A stretch of DNA of 64,000 nt. Origin: Streptomyces sp. NRRL S-37 (GTDB lineage: Bacteria; Actinomycetota; Actinomycetes; Streptomycetales; Streptomycetaceae). The notes beneath the pieces were generated by a model, which saw only the letters and a program-made list of their open reading frames with translations, was not told where the DNA came from and ran no database searches. Numbering within the stretch: position 1 is the first letter of the stretch; every line of letters starts with the position of its first letter. The stretch spans positions 310,001-374,000 of the forward strand of contig NZ_JOIZ01000019.1 of NCBI RefSeq assembly GCF_000721605.1, given 5' to 3'. Made by a program: the position numbers and the translations under genes. Positions 34,123-43,842 of the stretch are shown here, one piece after another.

Positions 34123-35325
34123 GTGGACAAGCCGAAGGTCGTTCTGGGGGTCAGCGGCGGCATCGCCGCGTACAAGGCCTGTGAGCTGCTCAGGCGGCTG
34201 ACGGAGTCGGGACACGACGTCCGGGTCGTCCCCACCGCCTCCGCGCTGCACTTCGTCGGCGCCGCCACGTGGTCCGCGCTCTCCGGCAACCCGGTCTCCA
34301 CCGAGGTCTGGGACGACGTCCACGAGGTGCCCCACGTCCGCATCGGACAGCACGCCGACCTGGTGGTCGTCGCCCCCGCCACCGCCGACATGCTCGCCAA
34401 GGCGGCCCACGGCCTGGCCGACGACCTCCTCACCAACACCCTGCTCACCGCCCGCTGCCCGGTGGTCTTCGCCCCCGCCATGCACACCGAGATGTGGGAG
34501 CACCCGGCCACCCGGGAGAACGTGGCCACCCTGCGCCGCCGCGGCGCCGTCGTGATCGAACCGGCCGTCGGCCGTCTCACCGGCGCCGACACCGGCAAGG
34601 GCCGGCTGCCCGACCCGGGCGAGATCTTCGAGGTCTGCCGCCGGGTGCTGGCCCGCGGCGTCACCGAGCCCGACCTCGAGGGCCGGCATGTCGTCGTCAG
34701 CGCCGGAGGCACCCGCGAGCCCCTCGACCCCGTCCGTTTCCTCGGCAACCGTTCCTCCGGCAAGCAGGGCTACGCCCTCGCCCGCACCGCCGCCGCCCGC
34801 GGCGCCCGCGTCACACTGATCGCGGCCAACACCGCCCTGCCCGACCCGGCGGGCGTGGACCTCGTCCGGGTGGGGACCGCCGTGGAGCTGCGCGAGGCCG
34901 TCCTCACCGCCGCGGCCGACGCGGACGCCGTGGTCATGGCCGCGGCCGTCGCCGACTTCCGGCCGGCCGCCTACGCCACCGGCAAGATCAAGAAGAAGGA
35001 CGACCGGGAGCCCGAGCCCATCACCCTGGTACGGAATCCGGACATCCTCGCCGAGATCTCCGGCGACCGGACGCGCGCCGGGCAGGTGATCGTCGGCTTC
35101 GCCGCCGAGACCGACGACGTGCTCGCCAACGGCCGCGCCAAACTGAAGCGCAAGGGCTGCGATCTGCTGGTGGTGAACGAGGTGGGGGAACGCAAGACCT
35201 TCGGCTCCGAGGAGAACGAGGCCGTGGTGCTGGGCACCGACGGCAGCGAGACCCCCGTCCCGCACGGCCCCAAGGAAGCCCTGGCCGAAACCGTATGGGA
35301 CCTGGTGGCCGAACGCCTCGGATGA
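34123..35325 (+). CDS. coaBC: Bifunctional phosphopantothenoylcysteine synthetase/decarboxylase
   Basis: 400 aa from GTG 34123 (GGGGAGAGAC). The N-terminal flavoprotein decarboxylase CoaC has GVSGGIAAYKACELLRRL, the active-site His region near TWSALSGNPV and PAMHTEMWEHP. The C-terminal CTP-dependent synthetase CoaB has SAGGTREPLDPVRFLGNRSSGKQG, AAAVADFRP and the lysine-rich KIKKKDD. Makes 4'-phosphopantetheine for coenzyme A. Confidence 0.97.
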   Translation: MDKPKVVLGVSGGIAAYKACELLRRLTESGHDVRVVPTASALHFVGAATWSALSGNPVSTEVWDDVHEVPHVRIGQHADLVVVAPATADMLAKAAHGLADDLLTNTLLTARCPVVFAPAMHTEMWEHPATRENVATLRRRGAVVIEPAVGRLTGADTGKGRLPDPGEIFEVCRRVLARGVTEPDLEGRHVVVSAGGTREPLDPVRFLGNRSSGKQGYALARTAAARGARVTLIAANTALPDPAGVDLVRVGTAVELREAVLTAAADADAVVMAAAVADFRPAAYATGKIKKKDDREPEPITLVRNPDILAEISGDRTRAGQVIVGFAAETDDVLANGRAKLKRKGCDLLVVNEVGERKTFGSEENEAVVLGTDGSETPVPHGPKEALAETVWDLVAERLG

Positions 35326-35395
35326 GTGATTCATTTCGTCGTCCGGTTCCCGAAACCTCGTCCTTCGGGGCGTGGCGCCTCTGGTCAACCTCGCT

Positions 35396-35420
35396 CGGCA
35401 TGGGCAGAATGCCCGTGCCG
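35396..35420 (+). other. Hairpin in the coaBC-metK gap
   Basis: Arms CGGCA-T-GGGCA and TGCCC-G-TGCCG form an 11-position stem-loop around GAA (one central T.G pair). It may terminate coaBC. Confidence 0.5.
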
Positions 35421-35477
35421 CAGGTCACAGCGCTCTCGCGAGACGAGACGGGGGGACCCGTGGCGAAGCGCGACCGA

Positions 35478-35520
35478 TAAACTGTTCCACGGACGGCGTC
35501 GGGTGCAGCCCCCGCCGTCC
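35478..35520 (+). promoter_or_regulatory. metK -10 box and 5'-terminal hairpin
   Basis: TAAACT at 35478-35483 predicts transcription from about 35490. The leader then begins directly with an 8-bp perfect hairpin (GGACGGCG 35491-35498 / CGCCGTCC 35513-35520) and runs to a CAGGGAG ribosome site before the GTG at 35563. No SAM riboswitch class is recognisable. Confidence 0.4.
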
Positions 35521-35562
35521 GCCAATGATCAGCCAGCAGCCGCTGCAACCCCAGGGAGCGTT

Positions 35563-36771
35563 GTGTCCCGTCGTCTGTTCACCTCGGAGTCCGTGACCGA
35601 GGGTCACCCCGACAAGATCGCTGACCAGATCAGCGACACCATTCTCGACGCACTCCTCCGTGAGGACCCGACCTCCCGGGTCGCCGTCGAGACCCTGATC
35701 ACCACCGGTCTGGTGCACGTGGCCGGCGAGGTCACCACCAAGACGTACGCGGACATCGCGACGCTGGTGCGCAACAAGATCCTGGAGATCGGCTACGACT
35801 CCTCGAAGAAGGGCTTCGACGGCGCCTCCTGCGGCGTCTCGGTGTCCATCGGCGCGCAGTCCCCGGACATCGCGCAGGGCGTCGACGCCGCCTACGAGGC
35901 CCGCGTCGAGGGTGACGAGGACGAGCTGGACCGGCAGGGCGCCGGCGACCAGGGCCTGATGTTCGGCTACGCGACGGACGAGACGCCGACGCTGATGCCG
36001 CTGCCGGTCTTCCTCGCGCACCGCCTGTCCAAGCGCCTCTCCGACGTGCGCAAGAACGGGACCATCCCCTACCTGCGCCCCGACGGCAAGACCCAGGTCA
36101 CCATCGAGTACGACGGTGACAAGGCGGTCCGTCTGGACACCGTGGTCGTCTCCTCGCAGCACGCCTCCGACATCGACCTGGAGTCGCTGCTCGCCCCCGA
36201 CATCCGCGAGTTCGTCGTGGAGCCGGAGCTGAAGGCGCTCCTGGACGAGGGCATCAAGCTCGACACCGAGAACTACCGGCTGCTGGTGAACCCGACCGGC
36301 CGCTTCGAGATCGGCGGCCCGATGGGCGACGCCGGCCTCACCGGCCGCAAGATCATCATCGACACCTACGGCGGCATGGCCCGCCACGGCGGCGGCGCCT
36401 TCTCCGGCAAGGACCCCTCCAAGGTGGACCGTTCGGCCGCGTACGCGATGCGCTGGGTCGCCAAGAACGTGGTGGCGGCCGGCCTGGCCGCCCGCTGCGA
36501 GGTCCAGGTGGCGTACGCCATCGGCAAGGCGGAGCCGGTCGGCCTGTTCGTCGAGACCTTCGGCACCGCCACGATCGACACCGAGAAGATCGAGAAGGCC
36601 ATCGACGAGGTCTTCGACCTCCGTCCGGCCGCGATCATCCGGGACCTCGACCTGCTGCGCCCGATCTACGCCCAGACCGCCGCCTACGGCCACTTCGGCC
36701 GTGAGCTGCCCGACTTCACCTGGGAGCGCACCGACCGCGTGGACGCCCTGCGCAAGGCGGCGGGGCTGTAG
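35563..36771 (+). CDS. metK: S-adenosylmethionine synthetase
   Basis: 402 aa, from GTG 35563 with CAGGGAG upstream; the family starts [17 protein letters not shown]. Conserved [12 protein letters not shown] hexa/nonapeptide region and [19 protein letters not shown]. Makes SAM from methionine and ATP; in Streptomyces its dosage also affects antibiotic production and sporulation. Confidence 0.98.
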   Translation: MSRRLFTSESVTEGHPDKIADQISDTILDALLREDPTSRVAVETLITTGLVHVAGEVTTKTYADIATLVRNKILEIGYDSSKKGFDGASCGVSVSIGAQSPDIAQGVDAAYEARVEGDEDELDRQGAGDQGLMFGYATDETPTLMPLPVFLAHRLSKRLSDVRKNGTIPYLRPDGKTQVTIEYDGDKAVRLDTVVVSSQHASDIDLESLLAPDIREFVVEPELKALLDEGIKLDTENYRLLVNPTGRFEIGGPMGDAGLTGRKIIIDTYGGMARHGGGAFSGKDPSKVDRSAAYAMRWVAKNVVAAGLAARCEVQVAYAIGKAEPVGLFVETFGTATIDTEKIEKAIDEVFDLRPAAIIRDLDLLRPIYAQTAAYGHFGRELPDFTWERTDRVDALRKAAGL

Positions 36772-36794
36772 GTCCGGCCGCCCCGCGGTTCTCC

Positions 36795-36834
36795 CGAGGC
36801 CCGGCACCCCTTTTCGAGGGGCCGCCGGGCCTCG
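36795..36834 (+). terminator. Terminator after metK
   Basis: 11-bp perfect stem (36795-36805 / 36824-36834) around a CCCC-TTTTCGA-GGGG inner stem. It isolates the region holding the tRNA-like RNA from metK. Confidence 0.75.
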
Positions 36835-36931
36835 GCGCGTACGGAGCCGCTCCGCCGCAAAGGCCCGCGCACTCCACGGGAGCAAGCCCTACGCTGTGAG
36901 TGCGGCGACGCCACGGCCCGGTGCGAAGGGC

Positions 36932-37041
36932 ACGGATACTTCCGGGTGACAACCCTCGCAGGTTCGAATCCTGCTGCCGGTCCCGGACCGGTATGGCCGA
37001 GTGGTCCAAGGCAGAAGCGCCCTCGGGCGTTCGTGATCCGT
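36932..37041 (+). ncRNA. Putative circularly permuted class II tRNA-like RNA
   Basis: Reading order is 3' half then 5' half. 3' half: anticodon-stem strand CTTC (36939-36942), variable arm with GGGT/ACCC stem (36944-36955), perfect 5-bp T-stem GCAGG/CCTGC with canonical loop TTCGAAT (36958-36974), acceptor strand TGCCGGT (36975-36981), then C. After CCCGG the 5' half follows: acceptor strand ACCGGTA (36987-36993), giving 7 pairs with one T.G; T8-G9; D-arm GCC/GGC with loop GAGTGGTCCAA (36996-37012); A26; GAAG (37014-37017) pairing with CTTC. Flanks ACGGAT (36932-36937) and ATCCGT (37036-37041) extend that stem. Function unknown; it could be a tRNA mimic or a two-piece tRNA. Confidence 0.6.
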
Positions 37042-37098
37042 ACCCGGCTCGTCCTCGGGCCGGCGTCGCTGTCAGTGGCGTTTGGTAAGAATGCAGGC

Positions 37099-39246
37099 GT
37101 GAGCAGCGAGAACGGACAGTCGGACGGCGGTGCGGAGGGCGCGCCGCCCGAGCAGCTCGCGCTCATCCGGGAGAGCGTGCGCAAGGCCAAGGCGCCCCGG
37201 GCCAAACCCCGTACCTGGCGCGGCGCCGCGCTCGCCAAGGAGCTGCCCGTCGCCCGGGTCCTCGTCGACAAGGGCGTGCTCCACCTCGACCGCTACTTCG
37301 ACTACGCCGTGCCCGAGGAGCTGGACGCCGACGCGCAGCCGGGGGTGCGGGTGCGGGTGCGGTTCGGGGCCGGACGGCACCGGGTGCGCGAGGGCCGGCG
37401 CGAGGGCGGCGGGCTGATCGACGGGTTCCTCGTCGAGCGGCTCGCCGAGTCCGACTACTCGGGTCCCCTGGCGGCGCTGGCGCAGGTGGTCTCGCCCGAA
37501 CCGGTGCTGGACGAGGAGCTGCTGGGCCTCGCCCGCGCGGTCGCCGACCGGTACGCGGGCAGCCTCGCCGATGTCCTCCAGCTCGCCGTGCCGCCGCGCA
37601 ACGCCCGCGCCGAGCAGCGGCCCTCGCCCGACCCGCTGCCGCCGCCCCCGGCGCCCGTACCCGGCTCCTGGGAGCGGTACGAGCAGGGGCCCGCCTTCCT
37701 GGAGTCGCTGGCCTCGGGAGGCACCCCACGGGCCGTGTGGAACGCGCTGCCGGGGCCGGGCTGGAGCGAGGAACTGGCCCGGGCCGTCGCCGCGACCCTG
37801 GCCTCCGGGCGCGGCGCGCTGGTCGTCCTGCCGGACGGAAGGGCCGTGGCCCGCGCCGACGCGGCACTCACCGGACTGCTGGGGGAGGGCCGGCACGCGG
37901 TCCTCACCGCCGACGCCGGACCGGAGAAGCGGTACGCGCGGTGGCTCGCCGTGCGGCGGGGATCCGTACGGGCCGTCATCGGGACGCGGGCGGCGATGTT
38001 CGCACCGGTGCGGGACCTCGGACTCGTGGCCGTCTGGGACGACGGCGACGACAGCCACAGCGAGCCGCACGCCCCGCAGCCCCACGCCCGTGAGGTGCTG
38101 CTGCTGCGGGCGGCGCAGGACAGGTGCGGCTTCCTGCTGGGCAGCCGGCACTGCACCGTGGAGGCCGCCCAGCTCGTGGAGACCGGCTGGGCCCGGCCGC
38201 TGGTCGCCGGGAGGGAGCGGGTGCGGGCCGCCGCGCCGCTGGTGCGGACCGTGGGGGACGGGGACCTCGCGCGTGACGAGGCCGCCCGCGCGGCGCGGCT
38301 GCCGAGCCTCGCCTGGCAGGCAGCCAGGGAGGGGCTGCGGCACGGGCCGGTGCTCGTGCAGGTGCCCCGCCGTGGATACGTGCCGCGGATGGCGTGCGCC
38401 GGCTGCCGGACCCCCGCGCGGTGCCGGCACTGCTCCGGGCCGCTGCAGGCACAGGGGGCCGACGAGCTGCGGTGCGAGTGGTGCGGGCGCGAGGAGAGCG
38501 GCTGGCACTGCCCCGAGTGCGGCGGGTTCCGGCTGCGGGCCCAGGTGGTCGGGGCCCGGCGGACCGCCGAGGAGCTGGGCCGCGCCTTCCCCGCGGTCCC
38601 GGTGCGCACCTCCGGGCGCGAGCACGTGCTGGACACGGTGCCCGGGACACCCGCGCTGGTGGTGAGCACCCCCGGCGCGGAGCCGGTGGCCGAGGGCGGA
38701 TACGCGGCGGCGCTGCTGCTGGACGGGTGGGCCATGCTGGGCCGGCCCGACCTGCGGGCCGGGGAGGACGCGTTGCGCCGCTGGATCGGCGCGGCGGCAC
38801 TGGTCCGGCCGCAGTCCGAGGGCGGCACGGTGGTCGTGGTCGCCGAGCCGACCCTGCGGCCCGTGCAGGCGCTGGTCCGGTGGGACCCGGTCGGGCACGC
38901 GGTACGGGAACTGGCCGAGCGGGGCGAACTGGGATTCCCGCCGGTGTCCCGGATGGCGGCGGTGTCGGGGCCCGGCGAGGCGGTGGCCGAGTTCCTCCGC
39001 GCGGTGGAGCTGCCCGCGCGGGCGGAGATCCTGGGCCCGGTGCCCCTGCCGGTCACCCCGGCGGGCCGCCCGCGCCGGCCGGGCGCGCCGCCCCCCGGCG
39101 AGCACTGGGACCGGGCACTGGTCCGGGTGCCTCCCGGCAACGGCGCCGCGCTGACCGCCGCGCTGAAGTCGGCCCAGGCGGCACGTATGGCCCGCGGCGG
39201 GAACACCCCAGTGTGGGTCCGCGTCGACCCTCCGGACATCGGCTGA
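37099..39246 (+). CDS. priA: Primosomal protein PriA without helicase motifs
   Basis: 715 aa from GTG 37099; the frame is open upstream to 36946 but that would run through the tRNA-like RNA. The N-terminal DNA-binding domain (VLVDKGVLHLDRYFDYAVPEEL) and Cys cluster (CAGCRTPARCRHC, CEWCG, CPECG, about residues 433-480) are those of PriA. The Walker A position reads ALPGPGW (about 216-222) with no GKT, and the DEEH box is replaced by DDGDDS. UniProt describes the same for actinobacterial PriA, so it probably loads the primosome without ATP-driven unwinding. Confidence 0.93.
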   Translation: MSSENGQSDGGAEGAPPEQLALIRESVRKAKAPRAKPRTWRGAALAKELPVARVLVDKGVLHLDRYFDYAVPEELDADAQPGVRVRVRFGAGRHRVREGRREGGGLIDGFLVERLAESDYSGPLAALAQVVSPEPVLDEELLGLARAVADRYAGSLADVLQLAVPPRNARAEQRPSPDPLPPPPAPVPGSWERYEQGPAFLESLASGGTPRAVWNALPGPGWSEELARAVAATLASGRGALVVLPDGRAVARADAALTGLLGEGRHAVLTADAGPEKRYARWLAVRRGSVRAVIGTRAAMFAPVRDLGLVAVWDDGDDSHSEPHAPQPHAREVLLLRAAQDRCGFLLGSRHCTVEAAQLVETGWARPLVAGRERVRAAAPLVRTVGDGDLARDEAARAARLPSLAWQAAREGLRHGPVLVQVPRRGYVPRMACAGCRTPARCRHCSGPLQAQGADELRCEWCGREESGWHCPECGGFRLRAQVVGARRTAEELGRAFPAVPVRTSGREHVLDTVPGTPALVVSTPGAEPVAEGGYAAALLLDGWAMLGRPDLRAGEDALRRWIGAAALVRPQSEGGTVVVVAEPTLRPVQALVRWDPVGHAVRELAERGELGFPPVSRMAAVSGPGEAVAEFLRAVELPARAEILGPVPLPVTPAGRPRRPGAPPPGEHWDRALVRVPPGNGAALTAALKSAQAARMARGGNTPVWVRVDPPDIG

Positions 39247-39400
39247 GGACACCGGCGGGCCCTTGTCGGGGTGTGCACGCCCTCCCGGGGGCGGGGATGC
39301 TCCTGTGTGGGTCCGTGTCGCCGCCTCCGGAGGGTCGGCTGCCGAGGACATCGGCCGGACCCGCCGGGACGTGCCCCGCCCTCCCGGGGGCGGTGCGTCC
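39211..39400 (+). repeat. Degenerate 94-bp tandem duplication of the priA 3' end
   Basis: The sequence from GTGTGGGTCCG at 39211, through the stop codon and the GCCCTCCCGGGGGCGG block, recurs from 39305 (GTGTGGGTCCG) to about 39400. The second copy would still read V-W-V-R-V in the same frame but lies after the stop. Confidence 0.65.
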
Positions 39401-39433
39401 GGGAGGGCGGAGTGCGGTGCGGCGAGCGGGGGC

Positions 39434-40332
<899 letters not shown>

Positions 40333-41265
40333 ATGAAGCTCGTCTTCGCCGGTACCCCCGAGGTCGCCGTTCCCGCACTGGACGCTCTTCTCGCCTCCGG
40401 GCGGCACGAGGTGGCCGCCGTCGTCACGCGGCCCGACGCGCCCGCCGGGCGGGGGCGCAGGCTGGTTGCCTCCCCCGTCGCCGAGCGGGCGGAGGAGGCC
40501 GGGATCGAGGTGCTGAAGCCGGTGAGGCCCAGGGACCCCGAGTTCCTGGAGCGGCTCGAGGAGATCGCGCCGGACTGCTGCCCCGTCGTCGCCTACGGCG
40601 CCCTCCTGCCCAGGGCCGCCCTCGACATCCCCGCCCGGGGCTGGGTCAACCTGCACTTCTCGCTGCTGCCCGCCTGGCGCGGCGCCGCACCCGTGCAGCA
40701 CGCCGTCATGGCCGGCGACGAGATCACCGGCGCCGCCACCTTCCTCATCGAGGAGGGCCTCGACTCCGGGCCCGTCTACGGCACCATCACCGAGGAGATC
40801 CGCCCCACCGACACCAGCGGCGACCTGCTCACCCGGCTCGCCTTCGCCGGCGCCGGGCTGCTCGCCGCCACCATGGACGGCATCGAGGACGGCACCCTGA
40901 AGGCCGTACCGCAGCCCGCCGACGGCGTCAGCCTCGCCCCCAAGGTCACCGTCGAGGACGCCCGCGTCGACTGGAACACCCCGGCGCTGCGTGTCGACCG
41001 CGTGGTGCGCGGCTGCACCCCCGCGCCCGGCGCCTGGACCACCTTCCGGGGCGAGCGGCTGAAGATCGTCCAGGCCGCCCCCGTACCGGACCTGACCGAC
41101 CTCGCGCCCGGGCAGCTGTCCGCCGGCAAGAACAACGTGTACGTGGGCACCGGTTCGTACGCCGTGGAGCTGCTGTGGGTGCAGCCTCAGGGCAAGAAGC
41201 CGATGCGGGCGGCGGACTGGGCGCGCGGGGTGCGGATCACCGCCGGGGAGACCGTCGGCGCCTGA
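40333..41265 (+). CDS. fmt: Methionyl-tRNA formyltransferase
   Basis: 310 aa from ATG 40333. N-terminal formyltransferase domain: [15 protein letters not shown], the catalytic Asn-His-Asp set in [19 protein letters not shown], and LDSGPVYG. The C-terminal OB-like domain (about 205-310) binds the tRNA. It formylates initiator Met-tRNA. rsmB follows after 66 bp. Confidence 0.97.
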   Translation: MKLVFAGTPEVAVPALDALLASGRHEVAAVVTRPDAPAGRGRRLVASPVAERAEEAGIEVLKPVRPRDPEFLERLEEIAPDCCPVVAYGALLPRAALDIPARGWVNLHFSLLPAWRGAAPVQHAVMAGDEITGAATFLIEEGLDSGPVYGTITEEIRPTDTSGDLLTRLAFAGAGLLAATMDGIEDGTLKAVPQPADGVSLAPKVTVEDARVDWNTPALRVDRVVRGCTPAPGAWTTFRGERLKIVQAAPVPDLTDLAPGQLSAGKNNVYVGTGSYAVELLWVQPQGKKPMRAADWARGVRITAGETVGA

Positions 41266-41331
41266 CGCCCCCGGATCTCCACGACGTAGGCTGGAGAGCG
41301 CACTTCACCCCACATCCGGAGCACCTTTTTC

Positions 41332-42750
41332 GTGAGTGACCAGCCCCGTCGGCCCCGCAGGCCCGCCAAGCCCTACCGCCGGCCCCAGAAGGACCCCGTC
41401 CGCATCCTCGCCTTCGAGGCCCTGCGGGCCGTCGACGAGCGGGACGCGTACGCCAACCTCGTCCTGCCCCCGCTGCTGCGCAAGGCGCGCGAGAACGGCG
41501 ACTTCGACGCGCGCGACGCGGCGCTGGCCACCGAGCTGGTGTACGGCACGCTGCGCCGCCAGGGGACGTACGACGCGATCGTCGCCGCCTGCGTCGACCG
41601 GCCGCTGCGCGAGGTGGACCCGCCGGTGCTGGACGTGCTGAACCTCGGCGCGCACCAGTTGCTGGGCACGCGCATCCCGACGCACGCCGCCGTGTCCGCC
41701 ACGGTCGAACTGGCCCGGGTGGTGCTCGGCGACGGCCGCGCCAAGTTCGTCAACGCCGTCTTGCGTAAGATCGCGCAGGACGACCTCGACGGCTGGCTGG
41801 AGCGGGTCGCGCCGCCCTACGACGAGGATCCCGAGGACCACCTCGCCGTGGTGCACTCGCACCCCCGCTGGGTCGTCTCCGCGCTGTGGGACTCCCTCGG
41901 CGGCGGACGCGCCGGCATCGAGGAGCTGCTGCGGGCCGACAACGAGCGGCCCGAGGTGACCCTGGTCGCCCGTCCCGGGCGGGCGACCGCCACCGAACTG
42001 CTCGACGAGGAGGCCGCGGTCGCCGGCCGCTGGTCGCCGTACGCGGTGCGGCTCACCGAGGGCGGGGAGCCGGGCGCCGTCCCGGCGGTCGCCCAGGGCC
42101 GGGCCGGGGTGCAGGACGAGGGCAGCCAGCTCGTCGCGCTCGCGCTCGCGAACGCGCCCGTCGAGGGGCCCGACCGGATGTGGCTGGACGGCTGCGCCGG
42201 ACCGGGCGGGAAGGCCGCGCTGCTGGGCGCGCTCGCCGCCGAGCGGGGCGCCGTGCTGCTGGCCTCCGAGAAGCAGCCGCACCGGGCCGGCCTGGTGGCG
42301 AGGGCGCTCGCCGGGAACCCGGGGCCGTACCAGGTCGTCGCCGCCGACGGGACGCGCCCGCCGTGGCGGCCCGGCAGCTTCGACCGGGTGCTGGTCGACG
42401 TGCCGTGCACCGGCCTCGGCGCCCTGCGCCGCCGCCCCGAGGCGCGCTGGCGGCGCCGCCCGGAGGACCTGGACGGCTTCGCCCCCCTCCAGCGCGGTCT
42501 GCTGCGCACCGCTCTGGAGTCCGTACGGGTCGGCGGTGTCGTCGGCTACGCCACCTGCTCCCCGCACCTGGCCGAGACCCGGGCCGTGGTCGCCGACCTC
42601 CTCAAGCAGTTCCCGGAGGCCGACCTGATCGACGCCCGGCCGCTGCTGCCCGGCGTACCGGATCTCGGCGAGGGCCCCGACGTACAGCTGTGGCCGCATC
42701 TGCACGGCACCGACGCGATGTACCTGGCCCTCATCCGCCGCACCGGCTGA
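41332..42750 (+). CDS. rsmB: 16S rRNA m5C967 methyltransferase (RsmB/Fmu)
   Basis: 472 aa from GTG 41332. An N-terminal NusB-like RNA-binding domain (about 20-150) precedes the Rossmann methyltransferase: SAM-binding LDGCAGPGGKAALLGALA, and catalytic Cys motifs DVPCTGLGALRRRPE and YATCSPH. Methylates C967 in 16S rRNA. Paired with fmt as in many bacteria. Confidence 0.94.
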   Translation: MSDQPRRPRRPAKPYRRPQKDPVRILAFEALRAVDERDAYANLVLPPLLRKARENGDFDARDAALATELVYGTLRRQGTYDAIVAACVDRPLREVDPPVLDVLNLGAHQLLGTRIPTHAAVSATVELARVVLGDGRAKFVNAVLRKIAQDDLDGWLERVAPPYDEDPEDHLAVVHSHPRWVVSALWDSLGGGRAGIEELLRADNERPEVTLVARPGRATATELLDEEAAVAGRWSPYAVRLTEGGEPGAVPAVAQGRAGVQDEGSQLVALALANAPVEGPDRMWLDGCAGPGGKAALLGALAAERGAVLLASEKQPHRAGLVARALAGNPGPYQVVAADGTRPPWRPGSFDRVLVDVPCTGLGALRRRPEARWRRRPEDLDGFAPLQRGLLRTALESVRVGGVVGYATCSPHLAETRAVVADLLKQFPEADLIDARPLLPGVPDLGEGPDVQLWPHLHGTDAMYLALIRRTG

Positions 42751-43053
42751 CGCCCGTCTCCCGGCCGCCACACCACTGGGTCCGCGTCCGGGAACCGGGG
42801 CAGGGACGTCGCCGGCACCGACCGCACGACGAAGGCGTCCGGGAGCGCGCCCGGGGTGACCGCGCCACCGGTCGCGGCGACCGGGCCGAGGCACCGGGCG
42901 GGGTTCGTTCCGGCGGTCGGTGGTGCCGGACGGGTTCGTCCCGGTGGCCGGCGGCACCGGCACGCCCGGTACGGCGGTCGAACCGGGGCGAGCACGGCCG
43001 GCCCGCGCGGGACCGGTGCGGGCAACGCCCGCGGGACATGGCACGCTTGGTGC
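42751..43053 (+). other. rsmB-rpe gap with a short tandem repeat
   Basis: 303 bp, no convincing gene. A diverged tandem repeat of 31-bp period begins at 42901 (GGGTTCGTTCCGG) and 42932 (GGGTTCGTCCCGG). CACGCT at 43042-43047 could be a -10 giving a leaderless rpe mRNA, but it is weak. Confidence 0.45.
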
Positions 43054-43740
43054 ATGGCCCCGCAGATCAGTCCCAGCATCCTGTCCGCCGACTTCGCCCG
43101 CCTCGCCGACGAGGCGAAGGCGGTGGCCGGCGCCGACTGGCTCCACGTCGACGTCATGGACAACCACTTCGTCCCGAACCTCACGCTCGGCGTGCCGGTC
43201 GTGGAGTCGCTCGCCCGTGCGACGGACACCCCGCTGGACTGCCATCTGATGATCGAGGCCCCCGACCGGTGGGCGCCCCAGTACGTGGAGGCGGGGGCCG
43301 GTTCGGTCACCTTCCACGTGGAGGCGGCCACCGCGCCCGTGCGGCTCGCCCGGGAGATCCGCGCCAAGGGCGCCCGTGCCTCCATGGCGCTGCGGCCGGC
43401 GACCCCCGTCGAGCCGTACGAGGACCTGCTCCCCGAGCTCGACATGCTGCTGATCATGACGGTCGAGCCCGGCTTCGGCGGGCAGGCGTTCCTCGACATC
43501 ATGCTTCCGAAGATCCGCCGTACCCGCGAGCTGATCCGCAAGCACGGTCTGGAGCTCTGGCTCCAGGTCGACGGCGGGGTCTCGGCGTCCACCATCGAGC
43601 GGTGCGCCGACGCCGGCGCCGACGTCTTCGTCGCGGGTTCCGCCGTGTACGGGGCGGCGGACCCGGCCGAGGCGGTACGTGCGCTGCGCAACCAGGCCGA
43701 GGCCGCGACGGCCAAGGCGTCGTGGGCATGCGACCACTGA
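43054..43740 (+). CDS. rpe: Ribulose-phosphate 3-epimerase
   Basis: 228 aa from ATG 43054; no ribosome site. TIM-barrel with [12 protein letters not shown], catalytic Asp in [16 protein letters not shown], His in [19 protein letters not shown] and LQVDGGVS. Interconverts ribulose 5-P and xylulose 5-P in the pentose phosphate pathway. Confidence 0.97.
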   Translation: MAPQISPSILSADFARLADEAKAVAGADWLHVDVMDNHFVPNLTLGVPVVESLARATDTPLDCHLMIEAPDRWAPQYVEAGAGSVTFHVEAATAPVRLAREIRAKGARASMALRPATPVEPYEDLLPELDMLLIMTVEPGFGGQAFLDIMLPKIRRTRELIRKHGLELWLQVDGGVSASTIERCADAGADVFVAGSAVYGAADPAEAVRALRNQAEAATAKASWACDH

Positions 43741-43842
43741 GCATCAGGAACATGAACGGCGCCCGGGAGGGCTGATCGACCGCGCCGGATCTGCAAGGAT
43801 GAACGGCGAATCCAGAGTGTGAACAGCAGTGAGGAGATCGCC

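Noticed and set aside
35326..35562. SAM riboswitch before metK
   Set aside because: The hairpins present do not show the conserved core of any SAM riboswitch class that I know; listed only as a structured leader.
36901..36985. An ordinary (unpermuted) tRNA ending with the T-arm at 36958-36974
   Set aside because: No 5' acceptor strand (ACCGGCA-like) or D-arm occurs 75-95 nt upstream; the only complementary acceptor strand lies downstream at 36987-36993.
36932..37041. tmRNA (ssrA)
   Set aside because: The D-arm is canonical and there is no tag-coding stretch or pseudoknot region of tmRNA size.
36987..37085. An ordinary tRNA starting at the D-arm half
   Set aside because: No T-arm with GTTCRANTC and no partner acceptor strand follows within 100 nt.
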